Shown: positions 29,751-42,000 of the stretch, piece after piece
Layout: every line of letters starts with the position of its first letter
Position numbering within the stretch: position 1 is the first letter of the stretch
Source: Pelagibius sp. Alg239-R121
GTDB taxonomy: Bacteria > Pseudomonadota > Alphaproteobacteria > Kiloniellales > Kiloniellaceae
DNA length: 64,000 bases
Direction: 5' to 3'
NCBI RefSeq assembly: GCF_947331435.1
Contig: NZ_CAMZOF010000003.1
Coordinates: 310,001-374,000, forward strand
Notes under the pieces: model-generated
Told to the model about the DNA's origin: nothing
The model's input: only the letters and a program-made list of their open reading frames with translations
Database searches by the model: none
Translations under genes and position numbers: made by a program

Positions 29751-30653
29751 ATGTCGCAGACCAAGCTATTCGTCGCTGCCGTCGTTGTAATCCTGCTTGG
29801 GATCGCGGTTTCCGCGACCATGTTCACAGTGAATGAAAAAGAGCAGGCGATTGTCATGCAGTTCGGCAATCCCATAAGGGTCATTAGAGATCCGGGGTTG
29901 CACTTCAAGGTTCCTATCATTCAGAACGCACAGTATTACGAAAAACGCGTGCTGAATCTGGATCCGCCATCCGAGAGCGTTTTGTTGACCGATCAGAAGC
30001 GTGTTTTGGTCGATACTTTTGCTCGCTATAGAATTGAAGATCCCCTCAAGTTCTTTCAGACCGTAAGAGCAATTCCCAACGCCAATCAGCGGCTTTCGGC
30101 AATTATCAATGCCAGTACCCGTGGTGTTTTGGGTAATGCAACCCTGGCCTCGGTTTTGTCGAAAGACCGGACACCGATTCTGCAGGAAATTCAGGAACAG
30201 GTGAACGGGCAAGCAGCAAACTTCGGAATCACAATCCTTGATGTCCGTTTGCGCCGTGCGGACCTGCCAGACGAAACCGTCCAGTCGGTGTATGCGCGGA
30301 TGCGTTCGGAACGCGAACGGGAAGCAGCGGAATTCCGGGCGCAGGGCCAAGAGCTGGCACAGCGTATTACGGCCGCGGCCGATCGTGAAACGACGGTCAT
30401 AATCGCCGAAGCAACGCGGGAGTCTGAAATTCTGCGTGGTCAGGGCGAAGGGTCTCGGACCACGATCCTGAACGACGCTTATGGTCAGGATGCGGAGTTC
30501 TTCAACTTCTATCGTTCCATGCAGGCTTATGAAGCTTCGCTGGCTAACGACAGCACGTATCTTGTGCTCTCGCCCGACAGTGAATTCTTCGACTTCTTCA
30601 AGTCGGTCGGACCCGCAGTTACGGGCGGGAATGCCGCAGGTACCGGCAACTGA
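29751..30653 (+). CDS. hflC: HflC, membrane protease regulator
   Basis: Partner of HflK. 300 residues: N-terminal membrane anchor (LFVAAVVVILLGIAVSATMF), SPFH domain (TVNEKEQAIVMQFGNPIRVI) and the long helix with RMRSEREREAAEFRAQGQEL common to the family. AGGAGG overlaps the hflK stop and lies 8 nt before the ATG, giving a strong, coupled start. Confidence 0.96.
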   Translation: MSQTKLFVAAVVVILLGIAVSATMFTVNEKEQAIVMQFGNPIRVIRDPGLHFKVPIIQNAQYYEKRVLNLDPPSESVLLTDQKRVLVDTFARYRIEDPLKFFQTVRAIPNANQRLSAIINASTRGVLGNATLASVLSKDRTPILQEIQEQVNGQAANFGITILDVRLRRADLPDETVQSVYARMRSEREREAAEFRAQGQELAQRITAAADRETTVIIAEATRESEILRGQGEGSRTTILNDAYGQDAEFFNFYRSMQAYEASLANDSTYLVLSPDSEFFDFFKSVGPAVTGGNAAGTGN

Positions 30654-30692
30654 CGTCAGGTTTCTTTCCTGTCGGCTAGCTTACTTGGCTGA

Positions 30693-30722
30693 CGGTAATC
30701 GGGTTTTAGTGCCCGGTTACCG
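30693..30722 (+). other. Stem-loop between hflC and the DUF2065 gene
   Basis: CGGTAATCGGG (30693-30703) pairs with CCCGGTTACCG (30712-30722) over 11 positions with one G-U, around an 8-nt loop. There is no T-run, so it is not a canonical terminator; it ends 17 nt before the next start codon and may tune expression or stabilise the hflKC message. Confidence 0.55.
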
Positions 30723-30739
30723 TTGGCGGAAGATTGATA

Positions 30740-30925
30740 ATGACGGATTTTTTGACCGGCCTTGCGCTGGTCCTCGTTATCGAAGGCCTGTTCCTCGCAT
30801 TGTTTCCCAAGCGGTTGAAGGAGATCCTGACCCTGCTTGAGCGGTCTCCTATGGAGGCCCTGCGTATCGGTGGTCTGACGGCAGCAGCACTGGGGGTGCT
30901 GGGGGTCTGGTTGCTGCGCGGTTGA
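30740..30925 (+). CDS. DUF2065 family small membrane protein
   Basis: 61-residue protein with two membrane segments: FLTGLALVLVIEGLFLALF and IGGLTAAALGVLGVWLL, separated by PKRLKEILTLLERSPMEALR. This is the DUF2065 (YjeT-like) pattern; these proteins regularly follow hflC. Function unknown. ATG at 30740 is preferred to TTG at 30734. It continues the hflK-hflC-degP order. Confidence 0.85.
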   Translation: MTDFLTGLALVLVIEGLFLALFPKRLKEILTLLERSPMEALRIGGLTAAALGVLGVWLLRG

Positions 30926-31158
30926 GTTCTTTCCAGTGACTAAATGGTGTTTTTGGCTCATCGAGTCGCGAAATAGAGCACGATGCGGACGTCATGACGT
31001 TCCATACGTCACAATTCCGCCCCTTTTCTCTCACAGCTTCTTGATGAAGGATACCGGCGCGTTTAAAGGGCTTTCCCTTGATCGCTCGGAAGAGAATAAT
31101 AGATAGCACATACGAAGATGGGCGCGGGAACGTCGCTCTGGACATAATATATGAGGTG

Positions 31159-32685
31159 ATGACGGTGACGCTCGGACATCGATCCCGACCCCGCAGTCGC
31201 GTAAAAGCCGTTACGGCGGAGCGTGAGAGCTACAACAAAAGCTTATTGGCCATAGCGGTCACAACGATCATTGCTCTGCTGCTCTGGTCGTTTTCCGTTC
31301 AAGCGCGTGGCGCGCCCGATAGCTTCGCAGATCTGGCCGAGAAGCTTTTGCCTTCTGTCGTCAATATCTCGGCGAGCCAAACAGTCGTAAGCAATGGCGA
31401 TTCCGCAGAAGAACAGGAAGAAGGTCCGGCTCCGGGGCAGGATTTCGAAGAGTTCTTTAAGGATTTCTTCGAACGCCGCGGGCGTCCGCCAGAACGGCGC
31501 CGAGGCGGTTCGCAGGGCTCTGGCTTTATTATTTCCGACCAAGGCTACATCGTTACCAATCACCATGTGATCGAGGGTGCGGATAACGTATCCGTCCGTC
31601 TTCATGATGGCGTTACGTTGAAAGCGGAAGTTGTCGGTAGTGACGAAAAGACAGATTTGGCGCTGCTGAAGGTCAAGCCGCCGAAAGACATCGTGGCCGT
31701 TGACTGGGGTGATTCGGACGATACACGGATCGGTGACTGGGTTGTTGCGATCGGTAACCCCTTTGGGCTCGGTGGAACCGTCACGGCAGGGATTGTTTCG
31801 GCGCGTCAGCGTGATATCAACGCAGGCCCCTACGACGATTTCATCCAGACCGATGCTGCAATCAACCGCGGCAACTCCGGCGGCCCGATGTTCAATCTGG
31901 ACGGTGATGTGATTGGTGTGAATACCGCCATTTTCTCGCCATCCGGCGGGTCGGTCGGTATTGGTTTCGCCATTCCCTCGACCCTGGCACGCAACATTGT
32001 CAGTCAGCTTCGTGAATTCGGAGAGGTCAAACGTGGCTGGCTGGGTGTTCATATTCAGACGGTCACCGAAGAGCTTGCCGAAGGCCTCAGGCTGAAGGAT
32101 TCGAAGGGCGCGCTGGTTGCCTCTGTCACCGAGGGTGGTCCGGCTGAACAGGCCGGTATTCAGCAGGGCGACGTCATTTTGAAATTCGATGGCCGGGTTG
32201 TGCCCGACATGCGCAAGCTTCCCCGGATGGTAGCCGAGACGCCGATCGGTGAATCTGTCGATGTCGTTGTCTGGCGGCGAGGCGAAGAAAAAGTCGTGAA
32301 GGTCGATCTTGGCCGCCTGGAAGACGAGCCTCAGGTTGCCGCCGTACCGCAAAATCCGAAATCGGAAGACGTAACCGGCAAGGTCTCGGATCTCGGATTG
32401 GCTCTGGGGCAGATTACGCCGGAGCTGCGACAGCAGTTTGAGCTGGACGACAAGACCAGCGGTGTTGTGATCACTGCCGTGGACGGAAACGGAACGGCGG
32501 CCGAAAAAGGCCTGCGTGCCGGCGATGTGATCGTCGAGGTCGATCAGGAAGAGGTCGAAACCCCGGCGGAAGTTCAGCAGCGTGTGGAGAAGGCCAAAGA
32601 AGAAGGTTATCGTGTGGTAACCTTACTGGTGTTCCGACAGGGCGACTTTCAATGGGTGGCAGTGCGTCTGAAAAAGGACGGCTAA
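31159..32685 (+). CDS. DegP/HtrA-type periplasmic serine protease (Do family)
   Basis: Periplasmic quality-control protease, often named DegP, DegQ or MucD. The chosen ATG (31159) gives 508 residues: a basic N-terminus, one hydrophobic export or anchor segment (SLLAIAVTTIIALLLWSFSV) and a trypsin-like domain with catalytic H136 in TNHHVIEGADN, D166 in KTDLALLKV and S240 in NRGNSGGPMF. Two PDZ domains follow (about 280-370, GWLGVHIQTVTEELAEGL; about 400-490, SGVVITAVDGNGTAAEKG). A longer frame starting at TTG 31078 adds 27 residues without signal features. Ends at a strong terminator. Confidence 0.93.
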   Translation: MTVTLGHRSRPRSRVKAVTAERESYNKSLLAIAVTTIIALLLWSFSVQARGAPDSFADLAEKLLPSVVNISASQTVVSNGDSAEEQEEGPAPGQDFEEFFKDFFERRGRPPERRRGGSQGSGFIISDQGYIVTNHHVIEGADNVSVRLHDGVTLKAEVVGSDEKTDLALLKVKPPKDIVAVDWGDSDDTRIGDWVVAIGNPFGLGGTVTAGIVSARQRDINAGPYDDFIQTDAAINRGNSGGPMFNLDGDVIGVNTAIFSPSGGSVGIGFAIPSTLARNIVSQLREFGEVKRGWLGVHIQTVTEELAEGLRLKDSKGALVASVTEGGPAEQAGIQQGDVILKFDGRVVPDMRKLPRMVAETPIGESVDVVVWRRGEEKVVKVDLGRLEDEPQVAAVPQNPKSEDVTGKVSDLGLALGQITPELRQQFELDDKTSGVVITAVDGNGTAAEKGLRAGDVIVEVDQEEVETPAEVQQRVEKAKEEGYRVVTLLVFRQGDFQWVAVRLKKDG

Positions 32686-32702
32686 CTCCCCAACAAGGTT
32701 AT

Positions 32703-32761
32703 TTCCGCAACAATAGTGCGGAATTGGAAAGCGGTGACTTGTAAAAGTCACCGCTTTTTTT
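32703..32761 (+). terminator. Tandem hairpins, the second a strong Rho-independent terminator
   Basis: First hairpin TTCCGCA-N7-TGCGGAA (32703-32723). Second AAAGCGGTGACTT (32728-32740), loop GTAA, AAGTCACCGCTTT (32745-32757) followed directly by Ts: a perfect 13-bp stem and T-tract. It closes the hflK-degP transcript and insulates the adhesin gene. Confidence 0.92.
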
Positions 32762-33015
32762 GTGCGGAAAATAATATTTAATAATAAATTAGCGGCAGAT
32801 AATCAACAGTTATTGAAGAGAACAATAAAAACATAAAATAATAACGATAAAATTAAAAACATAATCGTATTTTTTACTAAAAAAACAAACTATAGAAAAA
32901 TACATATAAAATTTTAGAGAAAATTTTAATTCGAATAAATTAAACTCATATATTTTTGTGTAGTTTTAAATGCCACTTTCATTGAATTTTTAATCTCATT
33001 TGACGAAACTGCGGC
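32762..33015. other. AT-rich island upstream of the adhesin gene
   Basis: About 250 bp made almost only of A and T runs (for example ataaaattaaaaacataa and gaaaattttaattcgaat), in sharp contrast with the GC-rich surroundings. No ORF. It looks like a regulatory zone that bends DNA or binds a xenogeneic silencer, possibly containing the adhesin promoter. A TTGACA at 33023-33028 has no good -10 partner downstream. Confidence 0.7.
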
Positions 33016-33080
33016 CACAAGTTTGACACAGGTAGTGCCGCACCAGGAACGGAGCGGTTTTAGTCGAGGAGACGCCCGAG

Positions 33081-36000
33081 ATGACCGACGACCTTTCCCA
33101 AGGCTTCGATGAGACCAGCACCGACGTCGATGAGAATTCAGATAGCGATGCTGTCTTTAGCTCGGAGGCCATCGACCTCGTTGGTCAAAGTACGCCTTCA
33201 AGGGGTGCCGGTGTCGTGGTTCAACGGCCTGCGCCCGGATCAACTCAGGAATACAGTAATCTCGCGGGCGAGAACTTCCTCCTGGATTTCGATCCATCGG
33301 CGGCACAGTTCCTGGTCGAAGGCCAAAACGTTGTCTTAGGTTTCGACGACGATGGCGATAACGTCATCGACAGTCGCGTCGTGTTCTTGAATATGGTCGA
33401 TGCCGCCAGTGGCGAAAACGCGCCGGCATTTCAGATCGGCGAAGCGGAAATTCCAGTGGCACAGCTCCTGTCTCAGGCTGAGCAACTGTCAGGTGATGGT
33501 ACTCCGCTCGAAACCGCTGCGGGCGCAGAAGCTGTCAGCGGGGGTGGTTCGACCTATGGCGACAACCTTGGTGACCTGCTGAACCTATTGCTGGCGCAGG
33601 GAGTAATTGATGGGACTGCCCTCGCGTTTGGCGTTCCAAATCCTGATATAGCATTGGATCCGATCGATTTTGTCGAGGGGACGATCTCGATCGACTTTGT
33701 CACTATCACAACCGAAGTGTCCGAAGGCGATGTCACCGGCGCCTTCGATGGTGGTTTCGAAGATTGGCAGGCGAACCAGCATCAGGGCGATGCAACGCAA
33801 AGCCCCATGCGTATGAACGTCACCTTTAATCAGCCAGAGGGTGACGACGAAGTCCTCAATTTCATTACTATTTCCGAGATTCCAGAGGGTGTGACCATCT
33901 TCGTTGGTGATCCGACCAATCCGGCGAACGCCCAGAGCGGACCGGTCGTTCAGGTTGCTGCCGACGATATTGACGAAATCTACATTCTGCCGCCGGAACA
34001 CAGCGACGCCGATATTCCTCTGACAGTGACGGCTAACATCACCGATCCCACCGACGGCATCACCGCAACCACGACCCCCTTGACGGTGGTCGGCATCGTT
34101 GATGCGGCAGCCGACAAACCGATCCTCTCCGTTCGTACGTCGTCGCCGGAAAGCATGGAACGCGACAGCAGCTTTGTCGAGCTGCGGGGTGTTCGCCAGT
34201 ATGATGGCGAGGGTGGCGATTACGAAAATGAAAACGATGATAATCCGAAGGAAGAGAATTGCAGTCCGGAGGAAGCTCTGGTCAGCCTTTCGGTTGCTGC
34301 GACCTTCCCGGATTTTGAAGACGGCTCGGAAAGCCATAGCATTGTCGTTCGTGGCGTTCCCTCCGATTGGACCTTGATCGGCAACGAAGCTTTTCCCGAA
34401 GGCTCGGTCACGCATATCGTCGGCGAAGACGGTTTGGATACCTACATCTTCGCGGTAACAGACGGTTCTTTCGTCGAGACCGTGGTGTTCGATCCCCATG
34501 ACTGGTCGTCAGAACGCTTGAGTGATGGTTCGGCCAACACACTTGGCGATGCGGGTATCACGGTTGAAGCCATTGCAGAGGAAGTCGATTTCTCGGGCGG
34601 TGAACTGACTGAGTTGAATGATGTCGCGATAACCCGCGCGGACATTCATGTCTGCATCGAAGAGGACGTGCCTGAAGCTCAAAATGCGGCAGTAGCTTAC
34701 GATGAAACGCCGGGTGTGGACGACGACGCCAACGATGTCGCCGAGCTCGACGAAGACGTCGCTGACGGTCTTTCCGCTGCCTTTGGCGAGAGCTATGACG
34801 GCGACCTGCCCAAGGTCTGCGGCCAGGCACAGACGACGGTCAATTGGGAAATCTTCACGGATGGCACGGTTGATGCCGAGACTGCCGAACCATCGCAGTA
34901 TGCCGTCTCGTTCAGCTACGACGGCGAAACCTCCGGTCTTTTTACCGGTGGCAGCGAGAACCCGGAAGAGGTCTTCCTCTTCAGCGACCCCAACGATCCG
35001 ACCATTGTCTGGGGGATGACTGAGGCGGGAGAACTGGTTTTTGCCGGCCACCTGGATCCGAATCTTGCCGGTGAAAGTGCCGACTTCACCTTTGTCCAGT
35101 TCCAGCAGGTCAATCATCCCGAGGCTGGCGTGGCCGAAGACGGTGATCACGACGAGAATGCGGTTCCGAACCTTTCTCTGACTTACACCGTGACGGATGA
35201 CGAGGGCGATCAGGACTCCGCCGAGATCACGGTGAGCATTCAGGATGATGGTCCCAGCGCCGAAGCTTCTTCTGCAAGTCTCGATGAGTCTGATGGCTTC
35301 GAGGGCGAGATTCCTTTCGAGCTGCCGAAAGACGCACCGGATCCTTGTGGCCTTGCCAAGGGTGCTGTTTCCTTCACTGTTGGAAAGGATATCGTGGGTT
35401 CGGGTATCGAACTGGCTGAAGCCATGTCGGCGTCCTACATCAATCCGGAAACCGAGCAACTTGAATCCTTTGCAGTGACCTCCGCCGGTGACACTGTGAT
35501 TGCGTCTCTCAGCGAAGACGGCTCGGAAATCCGGGGCGAAACCGCAGACGGAGATCTGGTCTATCTGCTACGCCTCGATCAGGAAACCGGGGACTACAGC
35601 TTTATCCAGTTCCGTCAGATCGACCATCCGGTTGACGGCGACAGCGAGGCGGCGCAGGACGACACTCTGAACCTTCGCTTCAGCTACAAGGTCACTGATG
35701 GAGATGGTGACTTTGTCGTCAATGAAATTACGGTCTCCCTGGATGACGATGGACCCTCGGCCGAGACGGCCGCGATCGACTACGACGAAACAATGGGCCT
35801 GGGCATCGTGGACGGTGACCCGCAGGGTACGGATGAAACCGCTGCTGATCTGCCGGACGACCTGGAATTGCCGGAAGGAGCCGAGATTTGTGGTGTGGCA
35901 CAGACCACGCTCAGCTTCGATTTCGGTAAGGACGAGCTGGGTGGCCTGGTGCAGCTCACCGATGGTGAGGGGGAACTGCACGACGGTACAGATAGCGGGC

Positions 36001-39000
36001 TCGCTGCGACCGATGGCAGTGAGAGTATTTACCTCTACGGTGACGGCACGACGGTTGAGGGCCGCATAGGCGGTGAGGACGGTGAGGTCGCCTTTACCAT
36101 CCACCTGGACGGAGAAACCCTGTGGTTTGTCCAGCACAGTGCAATCGAGCACCCGGACGGCGAGTCCTTCGACGAGTCTGTATTCCTTCAGAATCTTGCC
36201 TACACCGTCACGGATGGCGATGGCGACAGCGTCACCAAATCCATCACCATCGAGATCCAGGACGACGGCCCCACAGCGACCGACACGGTCGAGGACACGA
36301 CCCTACGCGAGCAGAGGCTGACGGACAGTAACCCCTTTAACGACTCTGCCAGCGGCACGCTCAACTTCGACGGCGGCAAGGACGGCGCGAGTGTCACGGA
36401 CATCAGTTTCGATCATGCCAGCGACCCGGGCTCGGATTCCGATTTCGACGGCGGCCTGACATCCGGCGGTGCGCCGGTCGTGTTCGCTGCGGCGGTCGAT
36501 ACCGGGACTCACCTCTATCTGACGGGTTCGGCCGGCGGCAATGACGTCATCGAGATCCGCGTTGAGAAGGCCACGGGCAATTACGTAACCACCCTTATGG
36601 GTCCGATCGATCATCCGGATATCGACGAAACCGGTTCACTGGATAACCTCGATCTTTCGTTCAACTACACTGTCACGGACGGAGATGGTGATTCCGACTC
36701 TGCGCTGCTGACGGTTCGAGTCAGTGACGATGGTCCAAACGCGCGCTGGAGCCTGGCCCGCAGCCTCTCGGAGTCCGATCTCGACAACAATGGCCAGGAA
36801 TCCGTCAGCGGTAACCTCCGCTTCGACTTCGGCGCCGATGGTGCGGGCGGCGTTATGGTCACCGACCTTGCCTGGTCTCATGACGTCGGGCGGGACGGCG
36901 ATTTCGACAGGATACTGCGTGCCGGCGGTGAAGAGGTCGTCTTCGGTGCTGCGGTCGAGGACGGTTTGGGCAACATCGTTCTAACCGGCACGGCACCGAT
37001 CGGCGAGAGCGGTGCCTCCGTCGACGTCATCTCGGTGACGGTCAACCAGACAACCGGCGCCTACAGAATCGATTTGGACCACGCTCTGGATCACCCTGAT
37101 GCCGGCCAGACCGGCTTCCTGGACCAGTTGCTTCTGGCATTTAACTACACCGTCACCGATGCGGATGGCGACAGCGACTCCAATCTGCTCAAGGTGTTTG
37201 TGCGGGACGATGGACCGGATGCGCGCTGGACGGCCGCTGAGGAACCGCTCAAGGAACGCGATCTGGATGACAACGGCACCGAAAAACTTGAAGGTCAGCT
37301 CAACATCGACTTTGGTGCCGACGGACCTGGATCGGTTTCCGTCGACGATCTGCGCTTTGTTGCCGACCGTGAAGGAGGTTTCCGCTTCCTGTCCCTGACC
37401 TCCGGCGGTGAGGAAGTCATCTTTGGGGATGCGGTTGACGACGGCGAGGGTAACCTTGTTTTGACCGGTTCGGCGCCGATCGGTGAGGGCGGCGCGGTGC
37501 TCTCGGTGATATCCATCACCGTCGATAAGACAACCGGTGCCTACGTCGTCGAACTGGAGCAGCCGGTCGATCATCCCGACGTCAACCAGACGGGCGGGCA
37601 GGACCCGATCCGCCTGTGGTTCGAATACAGTGTCAGCGACTCCGATGGAGACAGCGATTCCAGCTGGCTGCAGATCGATATCTGGGATGACGGCCCCCGC
37701 GCCGGAAGCACCATCGCCGATGCGCCGCTCAGCGAAGCAGATTTCCACGACGATGGCAGCGAGTCGGTTCACGGCGATCTGGACTTTGACTTCGGTGCCG
37801 ACGGCCCCGGTAGCATCTCGAATGTGAGCTTCGCCGGTGCCGAGGATTCTGAGACTGGGACTGACGCCGCCCTTACGTCCGGAGGCGCTCCCGTGGCTTT
37901 CGGGGCGGCAGCCATCGTCGACGGCATGCTGATTCTGACGGGCGCGGCTGACGGCGAGGACGTTATCGAAATCAAGGTCGATCAGCAGACCGGTGAATAC
38001 TGGGTAACACTGCTTGGCCCTGTAGATCATCCGGATGTCGGTGAAAGCGGTGCTGCAGATCCCCTGGAGCTGACCTTCGACTTTATCGTCCAGGACAGCG
38101 ACAGCCCGGATTCTGCGAAAGGCAGCCTGACGGTCACTATCGAAGACGATGCTCCTGTGCTGGTCGATCCCTGTATCCACGGCAATCTCATCGTCAACGG
38201 CAGTTTTGAAGAGGGCCACGGCTTAGGCAGCCGCAATTGGAACACCTATGGCGAAGGCCGTATTCCTGGATGGAACCCGGATCTCGAGGCCTCCAATGCG
38301 CCGATCGAAATTCAGAACGGTCGACTCGGTGGCATCCGGGCACAGCACGGTACAGCCAAGCTGGAACTGGATTCCCACGCGCGCGGTCCCTTCTCTGAAT
38401 CCAACGCCCATATCTATCAGGACGTGGATACCAATCCGGGTGAGACTTACGAGCTGACCTTTCATTATGCGCCGCGTCCACGTGATGGCGGCAGCGGCAG
38501 CAGCGACGCCGAAGTCTGGTGGAACGGCGAAAAGGTCGCGACCCTGACCGATGACACACGCGGCTGGCAGGAAATCAACCTGAACGTCAAGGGTGGCGAC
38601 GGTGATACCTCCCGTCTTGAATTCCGTGCGGTCGGCAAGGAAAACACGCTGGGTGGTTACATCGACAACATCTCGCTTTGCCCTTGCGCCGCTGTGGACG
38701 AAGACGACCTGCCGAAGGGTACCGACGGTTCCGATTCTGTTTCGATCACAGCGGTTCTTGGTGTCGACTTCGGCGCCGACGGAGCAGGGTCGGTCATCGC
38801 AGCGGACGGCCCGGCAGGCCTCACCTCGAACGGCGAGGTCGTCACCTACAGCTATGATCCCGAAACCCAGACCCTGACGGCAACGGCCGACGGCGTTGTG
38901 GTCTTCACAGTGGTCTTTGATGCTGCTGGTGGCGAGTTCGGCGAGTTTACTTTCACCCTGGAAGGTCAGCTCGACCATCCCATCAGTGGAGAAGACATCC

Positions 39001-42000
39001 TCGATCTGGGACTTTCTTTCACTGCGACCGACGGCGACGGTGATTTCGTAGAAGGCACTGCCAACGTCAAGGTCGTCGACGATGTCCCGATCGCGGAAGA
39101 CAATGTCGACGAGGTCGAAGAGAACGGCGTTGCGACCGGCAATCTTATATCCGATGCCGGCCCTGACGGTGTCGATCAGGTCGGCGCCGACCAGAGCGGT
39201 GTGATCAGCAAGATCGTCCACAACGGTGTGACTTACGAATTGAATGCCGACGGAACGGCCTTAAGCGTTTCTGGCGGCGATCCTGCACCGGTCGAAAATG
39301 TCGACTACAGCTTCGACGGCACAACCCTGATCATTGAGGGTACCGAGCTTGGCGGCACCCTCTCGGTCGTGCTGACCGGTGCCGATGCCGGCGACTACAG
39401 CTATCGGTCCGTCGATGCCGGCCATGAATCCACGACCGCTACGGCCGGTTTCGATCTGGGAGACAGCTTGGGCAAATCGCCCGCTGAATGGGTAGCCTCG
39501 TTCGAAGATCAGGGCTTCACCCTGACGGCTTCGCGTTGGAATCCGGACACGGATAGCTACGACAGCGGCGTGCCGTTGAACAGCAAAGATGTTCGCATCG
39601 AGGGCAGCAATCTTTATGGCGGCGTCGGCACTGCAGGTGACGGCAATAATGGGGACTTTGCCGAAACCTCTTATCGTGACGTAGCCGGCCTGCCGGATGA
39701 TGCCCCATACGAATACATCGACATCGGCCTGCCGGGAGAAACCGATTCCGCCAGCTTGACGGTCGGCGCGCTCTTCAACGGTATCCTCTACGATCATGGG
39801 AACGTCGAGCAGCTCACCGTCGAAGTTTCCAATGACGGCGAGACCTGGGTTACGGCGACGGTCGACCCGGTACGCGGCGATTATGACGGCGTAATCACGA
39901 TCCACGTGAGTGGCGATGAGCCCTTTAGTCAGATTCGGGTCACACCGGTTCAGAGCGACAGCGGTTCGGGTCACAGCAACAGCGACTTCCTGATCCTGGG
40001 CGTGACAGCGCATGACTGTGCAGCGGCGGTCGAGGAAAGCTTCGATTACACCCTGCGGGATAGTGACGGCGATACCTCCAGCGCGACGCTGACCATCGGG
40101 GTCGAGCCGGGCGTTGCCGAACCTACGGTCGAGATTCAGGTGGACGCCGAGAGCGGCGCGATCTGCATCAAGGAAGACACCACCGGTACGGTCAACTTCA
40201 CGGCCAGCGCCGAAGGCGACGACGTAATCACTGAAATCGAGATTACCGGTCTAGACCCGAGCGCGACCTACGACTTCAGCCAGATTGAGCTGGATAATCC
40301 GGGTGCATCGGTTGTGATCTCGGAAGACGGTACCTCCGCGAAAGTGACCGGTCTGAACACGGCATCGGTGACCACCAGCTTTGAAGTGACGGCTCCGGCG
40401 GACAGCGATGTCGATCTGGGTACCCTGACCGTGACGGCGACGGCCCGTGACGAAGGTTACTGCCATACAGGCATTACCGCCACCGCGAGCGATTCGGCGG
40501 ATGTTGTGGTCGATGCGGTGGCCGATGCGATCACCATCACCAGTTTTAGTGTGAGCGATGCCAGCGGCGATGATGACATGACCTTCGGGGCTGGTGAGTT
40601 GGGCAGCCTGAATATTGCTGCGACCTGGGGTGACGGTGCTGATGGCTCTGAAGAACACAGTGTCACCATTGAGCTGCCGACCGGTTTCGTCTTCACTGAG
40701 TTCGCTGAAGGTGAATCGACTTTGACGCTGGATGACGTTTCTCTGCCGTTCGATATGAATATCGGTATCCAGGCCAGTGAAGATATCACCGATGGCGAAA
40801 ATCTTGCCTTTACGGTTACGGTCGACGGTGTGGAATTGGCGACCTTGGACGGTGACAACGGCGCCAGCGGTGTGGAAAAAGATCTCTCCGACAACACTGA
40901 GAGTGCCGAAGCCACAACTTACGCTTCGGTGCAGGTTGCCGTACCCGATCCCGATCTGGTGGTCGGCAGTAACGATAACGACGAGCCAGAGAACGCGACA
41001 CCACACTACGTCCCCGCGGACACGCCGCCGGCCGAAGGCGGCATCTTCGGCGGTGACGGCGACGACATTCTAATCGGCGATGTCGGTGGAACCGGTTCAG
41101 TGGAAGCGGCCGTGAATGTTTCCTATGTCATCGATGTGTCAGACTCCATGAGTTTCGTTCGGGTGAGTCTTCCCGATTACCAGACTTCCGGTCCGGATGC
41201 CGACGCTTATCGTCTTGAAGGCCTGCCACCGGGTGCCCGGGTTCAGTATGGCGACAGCTATAGCGAATCCGTCTATTTCAACAGCTCGGGAACTGCGACA
41301 CTGAGTGACGATCAGATGGGGGACCTGATCATCCGACTACCCGACGGCTCATTGGATCTCAACGAACCGGGTTTCAACATCACGGTTCAGCCATTGCAGT
41401 ACAGTGGAGGCGGCACGCATGCTGTCGGCACTCAACAGTCCAAGCCTGTCGATCCGTCAGAGGCAGGCCTGGTTGAGGCAAAAGAAGCTTTCACGGCGTT
41501 GCACGATTCCCTGCGCAATCAGCTCGCCAACAACAATTTGACCACCTTCCAGCTGGTCGCCTTCAACAGCGGGGTCGCGGTGAATCAGGTCTTCACTTAC
41601 GACCCGGTCGACGATCGCTTCGAGAATGACTCCGGTCAGGCTCTGGAAGCTGTAATAGCCAATCTGGGTGCCTCGGGTGGTACGCAATTCGAGGGGCCGA
41701 TCCAAGCCGTCGAAGACTTTCTGAATGACGGCAATCGACACGACGGCGCGGTTAACAAGGTCTATTTCCTCAGCGATGGTGAGGACAACGACGGATACGA
41801 CGCTTCGATCGACTTCGAAGGGATCGATGTTGGGGTCCATGTCTTCGGGATCGGGACGGAGATCGTGCCTGAGCAGCTTGCCCAGGTGGCCGGTGAAGGC
41901 AATACCGACTCCTCCGTTGTCATTGTCGAGGACACAGGTGATCTCTCGACGTTGCTGGGCGATCAGACCCTGACAATCCTGACCGACGTTGGCGAGGATG

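Noticed and set aside
31243-32352. 369-codon minus-strand frame antisense to the DegP-type protease
   Set aside because: Shadow of the protease reading frame; no recognisable motifs.
36981-38219. 412-codon open frame on the minus strand within the adhesin gene, and similar long minus frames at 33585-34499, 34509-35459 and 39261-40013
   Set aside because: They mirror the repeat structure and GC-rich codon use of the adhesin; no protein family features, and the plus-strand frame is clearly the gene.
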